Source of the DNA: Eubacteriales bacterium
GTDB lineage: Bacteria > Bacillota > Clostridia > Lachnospirales > Lachnospiraceae
Assembly (NCBI GenBank): GCA_030536555.1
Contig: JAUNPU010000006.1
Coordinates: forward strand, 62,001-126,000
Length of the DNA stretch: 64,000 nt
Direction: 5' to 3'
Shown piece by piece: positions 26,444-33,777 of this stretch. Position 1 is the first letter of the stretch. Every line of letters starts with the position of its first letter. A model generated the notes under the pieces. That model searched no databases. It was not told the origin of the DNA and saw only the letters and a program-made list of their open reading frames with translations. The position numbers and the translations under genes are program-made.

Positions 26444-27157
26444 ATGACATTACAAGAACTGGAACAGAAGGTCCCGGAACTTCTGGACTACACGGCCGGG
26501 ATGCCAGAGGAGATTCGATGTCGCGTCATCGTAAAGGTTCATCCCCCGGGAAGTCTGATTCATCAGAAGGACTGCCAGCTTCTCTATTTCGGCATCGTGG
26601 CAATCGGAGAAAACCGGGTCATCAATGAATTTGAGAACGGGAGCATCTATCTGATCGAGACCAACAAAGCCATTGATTTCATCGGGGAGGTTGCCATTCT
26701 GGCGAGAAAGCCGGACGCCTCTGTCACCATTGAGGCCGTGACGGAAAATGTAATCGCCTATATCCCGAGAAAGGACGCGGAGCGCTGGATCGAGTCCGAC
26801 CCTCATATTCTGCGGAAAATGGCGGAGCGGACTGCCTTCAAGCTCTATCGCTCTTCCTACAACAACGGGCTGAAGCTGTTCTATCCGCCCACTTATCTTC
26901 TGGCTGACTTTATCGTGAAATTCTGCGAGCAGACGGAAGAAGGACGTGCCCTGCTTTGCGGAGAGCGCACCTCGCTGACAATCTCCAAAACCCGAACCGC
27001 CCTGGAGGAGGAGCTTGGCATCAACGTAAAAACCCTGAACCGCACCATCCGTACCATGTGCGAAAACGGGCTGTTCTGTCTTGTGAAGGGGAAGATCACC
27101 GTCCGAATGGAACACTATCAGAAGATTAAGGAATATCTGTATACCTCCAGGAACTGA
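26444..27157 (+). CDS. Crp/Fnr-family regulator, probably of the DUF3100 operon
   Basis: A 237-residue regulator with an N-terminal cyclic-nucleotide-binding-like beta roll (GSIYLIETNKAIDFIGEVAILARKPDASVTIEAVTENVIAYIP, shown here in part) and a C-terminal winged helix (TSLTISKTRTALEEELGINV). There are few cysteines and no Fnr-type cluster near the N-terminus, so it is not an oxygen sensor of the classic kind. It is transcribed divergently from the DUF3100-amidohydrolase operon, with matching boxes in both promoters, which points to control of that operon and of itself. The effector is unknown. Confidence 0.82.
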   Translation: MTLQELEQKVPELLDYTAGMPEEIRCRVIVKVHPPGSLIHQKDCQLLYFGIVAIGENRVINEFENGSIYLIETNKAIDFIGEVAILARKPDASVTIEAVTENVIAYIPRKDAERWIESDPHILRKMAERTAFKLYRSSYNNGLKLFYPPTYLLADFIVKFCEQTEEGRALLCGERTSLTISKTRTALEEELGINVKTLNRTIRTMCENGLFCLVKGKITVRMEHYQKIKEYLYTSRN

Positions 27158-27232
27158 CCGCATATAAGCCCCAATTATGGTTAATATACATGAGTGGATA
27201 TTGCTGTTTTAATAATAGCAGAGGTGAAGCAC

Positions 27233-27481
27233 ATGATTGTATATGACCGACTGTGGGAAACCATGAAGATGAAGGGCATCACACAGTACCGACTTATCAA
27301 GTATTACAAGTTCAGCGCCGGTCAGATCAACCGGCTGAAGCAGAACACATATGTATCTACCCACACCCTGGACGTGCTCTGCACGATTCTGGAGTGCAGG
27401 ATCGAAGACATTATGGAATTCCGCCCCGATTCCACCCAGAAGCTGGAGTTCGGGATCGAGGCAGATTCGAAGGAATCGTAG
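27233..27481 (+). CDS. small XRE-type helix-turn-helix regulator
   Basis: An 82-residue protein consisting of one Cro/C1-type HTH domain (YDRLWETMKMKGITQYRLIKYY, shown in pieces; then SAGQINRLKQNTYVSTHTLD and LCTILECRIEDIMEF), close to the YozG-like family. The ORF is open from 27194, but GAGGTG lies 7 nt before the ATG at 27233, which also begins at the domain edge. It follows the Crp gene by 75 bp and has its own strong terminator. Target unknown. Confidence 0.85.
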   Translation: MIVYDRLWETMKMKGITQYRLIKYYKFSAGQINRLKQNTYVSTHTLDVLCTILECRIEDIMEFRPDSTQKLEFGIEADSKES

Positions 27482-27491
27482 CAGACAACGA

Positions 27492-27551
27492 AAGAAGGGA
27501 TATCCCCCGTGCCATTTCACCGGCTCAGGAGGATATCCCTTCTTCATTTTG
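27492..27551 (+). terminator. terminator of the HTH gene
   Basis: AAGAAGGGATATCC (27492-27505) and GGATATCCCTTCTT (27531-27544) are perfect 14-bp inverted copies, followed by CATTTTG. Confidence 0.8.
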
Positions 27552-27642
27552 ACTTTCACGTTCGCTCATACATGCGCTGCAGGCTTTCCTGTCATTTCAC
27601 GCAGACACATCCTGGCTCGTCACTTTATGCAGTCTTGGCTCA

Positions 27643-28413
27643 TCACTTCACGCAGGAATTCATGATCCCGTTCATATCGGCACCGGATGTCTCGCCCATA
27701 AACATCACCATCTGCACGTTGCCGCCGCTGATTCTTCCGTAGATATACAGCTGTCCCGGAATGCCCATCGCCGCTGCGTCCGCATCCGTGAAGCGATACT
27801 TGTACCAGGTTCCCGAGTTGAACTGGTGCGTACTCTTCTCCTGCACCGTTCCCATCATATCCATGGACAGATCCAGAATCCCCTCGCTCATGGAATCCGC
27901 CAGCGACTCATAGCCTTCCATATCCGGAATCGCCTCAGACACCACCGCAATCAGCATCTCGCCGTTGTCATCGGAAAAGAACTTGCTGCTGTCATCGCTG
28001 AGGGCATCCTCATAGCCAAAGCCTGCCGGCGTCTTGAAGGTCAGACCTGCCACAGACACCTCCTCACCGGTGGTCTGCACATCTGCTTTCTGACTGTCTG
28101 AGGACTGGCTTTCCGAAGACTGTCCGGTCACCGTCCCGCTCTGGGTCTGCACCACACCGTCCACAGTCCAGGCGCCGCTTGCATCTACCGTATAGCCGTC
28201 CGGCGTTGTGGTGTTCAGAAGACAATACCCGTTTCCGTCAAAATAGTAGCACCTGCCGTCCACCCAGCTCCAGCCGTCCTTCAAATAGCTGCCGTCATCA
28301 TTCTGGTACCACCAGCCCACCTGATCCTGCTTCCACTCTGCCGCAAAGGAAGTCATGGTCATCGCTGCTGCCAGACACCCCGCTGCTGCCACCGTCCACA
28401 ATCCTCTTCTCAT
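27643..28413 (-). CDS. secreted protein with cell-wall-binding repeats
   Basis: A 256-residue exported protein: signal peptide (about residues 1-25, ending FAAEW), then choline/glucan-binding-like repeats rich in W, Y and G (GWWYQNDDGSYLKDGWSW, RCYYFDGNGYC), a Ser/Gln-rich linker, and a C-terminal domain of about 140 residues (AGLTFKTPAGFGYEDAL, WYKYRFTDADAAAMGIPGQLYIYG) that I do not recognise. It probably stays at the cell wall. The ATG at 28413, 9 nt after GGAGG, is preferred to ATGs further upstream. It has a consensus promoter of its own. Confidence 0.8.
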   Translation of the reverse strand: MRRGLWTVAAAGCLAAAMTMTSFAAEWKQDQVGWWYQNDDGSYLKDGWSWVDGRCYYFDGNGYCLLNTTTPDGYTVDASGAWTVDGVVQTQSGTVTGQSSESQSSDSQKADVQTTGEEVSVAGLTFKTPAGFGYEDALSDDSSKFFSDDNGEMLIAVVSEAIPDMEGYESLADSMSEGILDLSMDMMGTVQEKSTHQFNSGTWYKYRFTDADAAAMGIPGQLYIYGRISGGNVQMVMFMGETSGADMNGIMNSCVK

Positions 28414-28484
28414 CTCGATCATCCTCCTTAACATTCATCCTGCTTCGAATCCGTCCACGCAGATTCCCACTTCATGTTAAGTCA

Positions 28485-28513
28485 AGTGTAAGCCGTCGCC
28501 TTTCATTTGTCAA
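28485..28513 (-). promoter_or_regulatory. promoter of the wall-binding protein gene
   Basis: On the minus strand TTGACA (28508-28513), 17-bp spacer, TACACT (28485-28490). Confidence 0.75.
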
Positions 28514-28533
28514 TCCATTCCAAGTGGGAAAGA

Positions 28534-30129
28534 TTATGCCATAAGAATTTTGATGTCATCTTCCGGTGTGGTGATGGGCGCGATGCCATAGTTCTCCACG
28601 AGGAAGCTCACAATGTTCGGTGACAGGAACGCGGGCAGTGTGGGACCGAGGCGAATGTTCCTGATACCGAGATGCAGCAGCGTCAGCAGGATGCAGACAG
28701 CCTTCTGCTCGTACCATGACAGCACATAGGAGAGCGGCAGATCGTTCACGCCGCATCCGAAGGCATTTGCAAGTGCGACCGCAACTTGAATGGCTCCGTA
28801 GGCGTCGTTGCACTGACCCATATCCATGATGCGCGGCAGCCCGCCGATCTCACCGATATCGAGATCGTTGAAACGGTATTTCCCGCAGGCAAGTGTCAGA
28901 ACAACGGTATCTTTCGGCGTCTGCTTCACGAATTCCGTATAGTAGTTTCGTCCGGGTTTGGCTCCGTCACAGCCTGCGACGAGGAAGAAGTGCTTGATTG
29001 CGCCTGTTTTAACAGCGTCGATGACCTTATCGGCAACGGACAGGATCGTACCGTGACCGAAGCCGGTGGTGACCTGCGTACCGCCGTTGATGCCGGTAAA
29101 CTGCTTATCCTCGGCATAGCCGCCAAGCTCCAATGCTTTCTCAATGACCGGCGTGAAGTCCTTATCCTCACCGATGTGAGTCACCCCGGGGAAAGCCACG
29201 ACTTCGGTGGTGAACACACGGTCGGCATAGCTTGCCTTTGGCGGCATCAGGCAGTTGGTGGTGTAAAGAAACGCAGCGGGAATACCGTCAAACTCCTTCT
29301 GCTGGTTCTGCCACGCTGTGCCGAAGTTGCCCTTGAGGTGATTGTACTTCTTCAGCTCAGGATATGCGTGGGCAGGCAGCATCTCGCCGTGCGTGTAGAT
29401 GTTAATACCTTTGCCTTCAGTCTGCTCCAATAGCAGCTGCAAGTCCTTGAGATCGTGACCGGTGACCACGATGAAAGGTCCCTTCTCCACGCAGAGAGGC
29501 ACAGTTACGGGTGCGGGCGTGCCGTAGGTTTCGGTGTTGGCTTTGTCCAGCAGTGCCATGCATTTCAGATTGATCTCGCCCACCTTCATGACAACTGGCA
29601 GCAGTTGTTCGCCGGTCAGTTCCTCGCCGACTGCGAAAAGACCTTCGCAGAAGAAGTTGTTGACCTCTTCGTCTGTGCAGCCCAGCATCAGCGCATGATA
29701 AGCGTAGGCTGCCATGCCGCGCAGACCAAACAGGATCAGCGATTTCAGAGAACGGATATCCTCGTTGTCTGTCCATAGCTTCTGCATATCATAGTCGTCG
29801 TTGTGCCCACAGGGTGCGCCGCAGCCGCTGCACTGGGGAACGAGCTTTGCTTTTTCTTCATGAGCTTTATCAATCTGGTGCTGGATTGAATCATCATCAA
29901 AGCTGACATTGGTGATGGTGGTGAACAGTCCCTCAATCATGGTGCGATAGGTGCTGTCGGTCGGCTGGGTGCCACCATAGGCGGCGCGGGCAAGTCCGAT
30001 CAGAGCCCCGGTGAGCTTATCCTGAAGCCCTGCTGTTCCGGACTTTTTGCCGCAGACGCCTGCCTTGCCGGTGCATCCGGTGCATCCGGCGGTCTGCTCA
30101 CACTGGAAACAAAACATTTCATTAGCCAT
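28534..30129 (-). CDS. hcp: hybrid-cluster protein (hydroxylamine reductase / NO-stress protein)
   Basis: Hcp carries a [4Fe-4S] (or [2Fe-2S]) cluster and a hybrid Fe-S-O cluster and reduces nitric oxide or hydroxylamine. The 531-residue protein opens MANEMFCFQCEQTAGCTGC with the N-terminal cysteines, and later shows VVTGHDLKDL, GTAWQNQ, TNCLMPP, FLVAGCDGAKPGR, VLTLACGKYRFN and SWYEQKAV, which hold the hybrid cluster ligands. Length is normal. The gene downstream partner order here is ferredoxin-type gene then hcp, with a Crp/Fnr gene divergent, the usual NO-response arrangement. Confidence 0.96.
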   Translation of the reverse strand: MANEMFCFQCEQTAGCTGCTGKAGVCGKKSGTAGLQDKLTGALIGLARAAYGGTQPTDSTYRTMIEGLFTTITNVSFDDDSIQHQIDKAHEEKAKLVPQCSGCGAPCGHNDDYDMQKLWTDNEDIRSLKSLILFGLRGMAAYAYHALMLGCTDEEVNNFFCEGLFAVGEELTGEQLLPVVMKVGEINLKCMALLDKANTETYGTPAPVTVPLCVEKGPFIVVTGHDLKDLQLLLEQTEGKGINIYTHGEMLPAHAYPELKKYNHLKGNFGTAWQNQQKEFDGIPAAFLYTTNCLMPPKASYADRVFTTEVVAFPGVTHIGEDKDFTPVIEKALELGGYAEDKQFTGINGGTQVTTGFGHGTILSVADKVIDAVKTGAIKHFFLVAGCDGAKPGRNYYTEFVKQTPKDTVVLTLACGKYRFNDLDIGEIGGLPRIMDMGQCNDAYGAIQVAVALANAFGCGVNDLPLSYVLSWYEQKAVCILLTLLHLGIRNIRLGPTLPAFLSPNIVSFLVENYGIAPITTPEDDIKILMA

Positions 30130-30145
30130 TGTTCTTTTCTCCTCG

Positions 30146-30859
30146 TTACTCTATAATCTTTCCATCTGTTGAGATCGTTACAACCTGCCACGGGATAAAC
30201 TTTCCGCTTTGCTGCAGTGCGGTCCTGGCGGCATTTTCAAGCCCACCACAGCATGGCACTTCCATGCGGACGATGGTGACGCTTTTGATGTCGTTGCCTT
30301 TGATGATTTCAGTGAGCTTTTCCGAATAGTCCACGCTGTCCAGCTTCGGGCAGCCGACCAGAGTGATGTGCCCCCTGATGAACCGCTCATGGAAACCGGC
30401 GTAGGCATAGGCGGTGCAGTCGGCGGCGATGAGCAATTTTGCGCCGTCGAAGTAAGAGGCATTGATCGGTGCAAGCTTGATCTGTACCGGCCACTGGGAA
30501 AGACGGCTGGGCAGTTCGCCCACTGATTCCTGCCCGCTCCGGTCACAATCCTTGTGCTCAATGGCTTTGGACTGCATGCCGGGGCAGCCACAGGGCAGCG
30601 TTTCTCCTTGTTTATTTGATTTCTTCTGCTTGCTCTGCATAACCGCAGCTTCGTCATAGGCGGCGGCCTCGCGCTCCACAAAGGTGATGGCACCGGTGGG
30701 GCATGCAGGCAGACAATCGCCCAGCCCGTCGCAGTAATCATCCCGCATCAGCTTTGCTTTGCCGTCTACCATACCGATGGCTCCCTCATGGCAAGCCGCA
30801 GCGCACGCTCCGCAGCCATTGCACGTTTCTTCGTCAATGTGAATGATTTTTCTTATCAT
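30146..30859 (-). CDS. 2[4Fe-4S] ferredoxin-domain protein, electron donor candidate for Hcp
   Basis: About 237 residues. The N-terminal 65 residues form a two-cluster ferredoxin (CNGCGACAAACHEGAIG and YCDGLGDCLPACPTGA; the first Cys of the second cluster region is replaced by context YCDG). A middle segment has CGCPGMQSK, and the C-terminal half (KLLIAADCTAYAYAGFHERFI, CCGGLENAART) contains more cysteines. This gene type is regularly placed before hcp and is thought to pass electrons to it. The ATG at 30859 is 8 nt after GGAGG. It ends 16 bp before hcp. Confidence 0.85.
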   Translation of the reverse strand: MIRKIIHIDEETCNGCGACAAACHEGAIGMVDGKAKLMRDDYCDGLGDCLPACPTGAITFVEREAAAYDEAAVMQSKQKKSNKQGETLPCGCPGMQSKAIEHKDCDRSGQESVGELPSRLSQWPVQIKLAPINASYFDGAKLLIAADCTAYAYAGFHERFIRGHITLVGCPKLDSVDYSEKLTEIIKGNDIKSVTIVRMEVPCCGGLENAARTALQQSGKFIPWQVVTISTDGKIIE

Positions 30860-30899
30860 GTTCAAAACCTCCATTGTTCTCTCTTGATTTTCTGTTATA

Positions 30900-30941
30900 A
30901 ATATACTATAATAAACTCATCAAGTATGTTGTTTTAACAAC
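30900..30941. promoter_or_regulatory. Fnr/HcpR-like box and hcp operon promoter
   Basis: GTTGTT (30928-30933) and AACAAC (30936-30941) are a perfect inverted repeat. On the minus strand a -10 box TATATT lies at 30900-30905, giving a start near 30893. The box centre is then at about -41.5, the class II activator position. No good -35 hexamer exists, as expected for an activated promoter. The box also lies 16 bp before the regulator's own ATG at 30957. Confidence 0.6.
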
Positions 30942-30956
30942 GGAAATGGAGAAAGT

Positions 30957-31613
30957 ATGAATTATTTTTTCTTAACAAACACAATGTTGTTTCGCGGGAT
31001 AAGTGCGGAAGACGCTGAAACTATGCTCGGCTGCCTCGGCTCTCATGAAAAGACATATGAAAAAGGCAATATCATATATCACGCCGGAGAATGTGTGGAC
31101 AGCATGGGAATGGTACTCTCTGGCAGCGTCAATATTGAAATTGATGATTTGTGGGGAAACAAAACCATTCTCGGTCATGTGGAGGCGGGCGGGCTTTTCG
31201 CCGAAACCTATGCCTGTGTTCCCGGGGAACCGCTCATGGTTAATGTGGTTGCCTGTGAAAAGAGCGCGATTCTGTTTCTGGGCATCTCACGGTTACTGAC
31301 AACCTGCTCCAATTCCTGCACGCATCACAATAAGCTCATACAAAACCTGCTTCAGATATCCTCGCAGAAGAACCTGGCGCTCTCCCGCCGCAGTCTGCAT
31401 ACCTCGTCCAAGTCAATACGCGGACGGCTGCTTTCCTATCTGTCAGAGCAGGCAAAGCAGAACGGGAGCTATCAGTTCACGATCCCGTTTAACCGACAAC
31501 AACTCGCCGATTATCTCGGCGTTGACCGCAGTGCCATGTCTAACGAGCTGAGTAAAATGCAGAGCGAAGGAGTCATTACCTTTGAGAAGAACCGATTTTC
31601 GCTGGTAACATAG
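30957..31613 (+). CDS. Crp/Fnr-family regulator, HcpR-like
   Basis: A 218-residue regulator: cyclic-nucleotide-binding-like roll (NIIYHAGECVDSMGMVLSGSVNIEIDD, shown in part; GGLFAETYACVPGEPL) and C-terminal HTH (FNRQQLADYLGVDRSAMSNELSKMQSEGVI), which is the Fnr recognition-helix pattern. It is divergent from the ferredoxin-hcp operon with a palindromic box between, so it very likely activates hcp under nitrosative stress, as HcpR does in other anaerobes. Whether it binds heme or a cluster cannot be read from the sequence. Confidence 0.87.
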   Translation: MNYFFLTNTMLFRGISAEDAETMLGCLGSHEKTYEKGNIIYHAGECVDSMGMVLSGSVNIEIDDLWGNKTILGHVEAGGLFAETYACVPGEPLMVNVVACEKSAILFLGISRLLTTCSNSCTHHNKLIQNLLQISSQKNLALSRRSLHTSSKSIRGRLLSYLSEQAKQNGSYQFTIPFNRQQLADYLGVDRSAMSNELSKMQSEGVITFEKNRFSLVT

Positions 31614-31742
31614 GAACTGACAAATATCAGATTGTTGCTCCGTTTAAGAAAAAGTAAACGTTCAGTTGTTCAATCTGGAAAAATGATTAGGCGCAGGCAA
31701 AGAAAATTATTGCCAAAAAACATAAGACAGCCCAGGTGCACA

Positions 31743-31771
31743 TTGACTTCTCAAAGTTTCACTGATATAAT
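31743..31771 (+). promoter_or_regulatory. promoter of the abiE-like pair
   Basis: TTGACT (31743-31748), 17-bp spacer, TATAAT (31766-31771). It lies within a longer open frame, which supports the downstream GTG start at 31806. Confidence 0.82.
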
Positions 31772-31774
31772 AGG

Positions 31775-31793
31775 TTTCACCGGAACGGTGAAA
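31775..31793. promoter_or_regulatory. probable AbiEi autoregulatory operator
   Basis: TTTCACCG (31775-31782) and CGGTGAAA (31786-31793) are perfect 8-bp inverted repeats around GAA, placed over the predicted transcription start. A further half site GTTTCACTGA lies between the -35 and -10 boxes. AbiEi antitoxins bind inverted repeats in their own promoter. Confidence 0.65.
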
Positions 31794-31805
31794 GAGGTGA
31801 TAATA

Positions 31806-32834
31806 GTGAAAGATGATTGTAGAATTGAAAAAAAATATCTTGTGGAAAGACTTTTAAGGATACCTGCTATAGACAATTGCGAGGTTATTTCTACAACAGA
31901 ACGGGGATTTCGCATTTTAATTCAATTTGGTGACGGACTCGAAAAAACTGCGTTTGTGTTTGTTCTCAGGGAAGCTTTGCCAAGGGTTATAAAGAAAACA
32001 GTTGTTGAACTACAAGATGATAATGAGGAAATATATGGTATTCTTATGGCTCCTTATATTTCGGAACAATCGGAAAAGTTATGTATAGAAAGCGGATTTG
32101 GTTATGTTGATCTTTCGGGAAATGCATATATTTCTTTTGGTACACTTTTTATTTCTGAAAAGGGAAATCCAAACAAATACCCTCAAAAGAAGAAACAAAA
32201 AAATCTTTTTGATTCGACCTCAACAACAACCTCATTGATTTTAAGAAAGTTATTAGAGAATACAGAAAAAGTTTGGAAGCTAAAATATCTGTCTGAAGCA
32301 GTTGGCTGCAGCATTGGGATGGTATCCAGAGTGAAAGATGAATTATGTGCTCAGCTGTGGGCAGAGATGACAAAGGAAGGTTTAAGAATTACAGATTCAA
32401 GAGGACTTCTGGAAGCCTGGGGAAAAGGGTATCAGATACCGAAAGAGAAAGTTGTGGGCTGCTATACATTAGAGTCTCTTCCGGAGTTTGAAAAAAAGCT
32501 AAAAGATTTACGAACAAATCATGGGATAGAAAGCTATCTGACAGGCTTTTCTGGAGGAGTTCGCTATGCACCGGTGGTGCGTTATAATCGCATTCATGTA
32601 CTGGTAAGTCCGGAAGATATTGATGAGTTTATTCAATATAGCGATTGTAAACGTGTGGATACCGGTGCCAACATCTTAATCTATGAGGCACAGAGCAGCG
32701 AAATCGCAGGGGTAATGGAAATCAAAAGCGATTGGATAGCATCCCCGGTTCAGGTATATTTAGACTGTATGCAATTAAAAGGCAGAGGCGAGGAACTGGC
32801 GGAAGCTGTTTATGAAAGGGAAATTAAAAGATGA
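31806..32834 (+). CDS. abiEi: AbiEi-like antitoxin of a type IV toxin-antitoxin system
   Basis: A 342-residue protein. The N-terminal part (to about residue 130) is a beta-rich domain; a winged helix follows (SLILRKLLENTEKVWKLKYLS, in part; SEAVGCSIGMVSRVKDEL), and the C-terminal part ends SDWIASPVQVYLDCMQLKGRGEELAEAVYEREI, the AbiEi tail signature. Such antitoxins repress the operon and neutralise the toxin without direct binding. The GTG at 31806 has GAGG 8 nt upstream and follows a promoter and operator. The frame is open from 31632, but that part lies upstream of the promoter. Base composition is far more AT-rich than the flanks, a sign of transfer. Confidence 0.82.
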   Translation: MKDDCRIEKKYLVERLLRIPAIDNCEVISTTERGFRILIQFGDGLEKTAFVFVLREALPRVIKKTVVELQDDNEEIYGILMAPYISEQSEKLCIESGFGYVDLSGNAYISFGTLFISEKGNPNKYPQKKKQKNLFDSTSTTTSLILRKLLENTEKVWKLKYLSEAVGCSIGMVSRVKDELCAQLWAEMTKEGLRITDSRGLLEAWGKGYQIPKEKVVGCYTLESLPEFEKKLKDLRTNHGIESYLTGFSGGVRYAPVVRYNRIHVLVSPEDIDEFIQYSDCKRVDTGANILIYEAQSSEIAGVMEIKSDWIASPVQVYLDCMQLKGRGEELAEAVYEREIKR

Positions 32835-33742
32835 TACATGATGAAGATTTGAAAAACAGCCTGGATTATTCGGAAGGTCAGAAAGAAGCAGCTCACCGTG
32901 TCCTGGTTGAACTGATTAACCTTTTTATGGAATACAAGGATAACATTCGGGTGGTAGGCGGATGGGTTCCTGATCTAATGTTTCCGGGAGAAGGGCATAT
33001 TGGAAGTGTGGATGTGGATGTCCTTATTAATCATCTTACTTTGAAGGACTCTGGTTACCAAACGATGGCTAAAATTCTTATTAAGAATGGATATCGGGAA
33101 CATCCTGATAAATATTTTTCCTTTGTCAAAACAATCCGTATTGATGGCATAGATTACGATGTGGATGTTGATATACTTGCCGGAATGTATGGTGGTACAC
33201 AGATAAAGAAAAGAAGTCAGCATATTCAGGGAGTAAAAGCTCTTAAAGCAACCGGCGGTAATTTCGCATTTGAGTTTGCCCCACAGAATGTTCGTATTGA
33301 GGCGAAACGTCCGGATGGAGCTATTGATATAGCAAACGTGAATGTGATTGCAGTTGTCCCGTATCTGGTGATGAAAACTGCAGCATTGGGTCGCGGTAAA
33401 GCAAAAGATGCTTACGATATATACTTTCTTATTAAACACTATCGTGGTGGTGTCATGCAACTGGCGGAGGAGTTTTCTACCTGCGCAGATAGAAATATCA
33501 TTAAAGAAATGATTGAGAAGTTGGAAGGAAAATTTGCATCTGAGAATCATGCCGGTCCTGTAGATGTCGTTAATTTTGAGGATATTTTGGACGAAGAGGA
33601 AGCGGAAGTCATCCGAAGGGATGCGTATGAACAGGTGCAGGCTTTACTGCGTGGCATTAGGAACAGCGTATTAATTTCAAAAGAAAAAGAACAGAATAAT
33701 GTCCCCCCGACAGCGACACATAAAGCAGCAAATCCGAAATAG
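32831..33742 (+). CDS. abiEii: AbiEii-like nucleotidyltransferase toxin
   Basis: A 303-residue nucleotidyltransferase of the AbiEii/MNT type. The catalytic pattern is VVGGWVPDLM (Gly43-Gly44) and SVDVDVLI (Asp61 and Asp63), with a third acidic strand YDVDVDIL (Asp112/114) and the later Lys and KDAYDIYFL motif (Lys182, Asp193, Asp196) typical of AbiEii. AbiEii toxins stop growth upon phage infection; related MenA toxins modify tRNA ends. Its ATG overlaps the antitoxin stop (ATGA), so the two are coupled. AT-rich like its partner. A hairpin spans the stop codon. Confidence 0.83.
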   Translation: MIHDEDLKNSLDYSEGQKEAAHRVLVELINLFMEYKDNIRVVGGWVPDLMFPGEGHIGSVDVDVLINHLTLKDSGYQTMAKILIKNGYREHPDKYFSFVKTIRIDGIDYDVDVDILAGMYGGTQIKKRSQHIQGVKALKATGGNFAFEFAPQNVRIEAKRPDGAIDIANVNVIAVVPYLVMKTAALGRGKAKDAYDIYFLIKHYRGGVMQLAEEFSTCADRNIIKEMIEKLEGKFASENHAGPVDVVNFEDILDEEEAEVIRRDAYEQVQALLRGIRNSVLISKEKEQNNVPPTATHKAANPK

Positions 33743-33757
33743 ATTTGGTGCTTTATG
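33719..33757. terminator. hairpin at the end of the abiE-like pair
   Basis: CATAAAGCA and CAAATC (33719-33734) pair with GATTTG and TGCTTTATG (33742-33757): 15 bp with one mismatch, loop over the toxin stop codon. No T run follows on either strand, so it may be an mRNA 3' end or an imperfect terminator between convergent genes. Confidence 0.4.
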
Positions 33758-33777
33758 CGCCCTCTGCCGCCACTCAT

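Noticed and set aside
31632..31805. N-terminal extension of the AbiEi-like protein
   Set aside because: The promoter and operator lie inside this stretch and the GTG at 31806 has the ribosome site, so the extension is not translated from this promoter.
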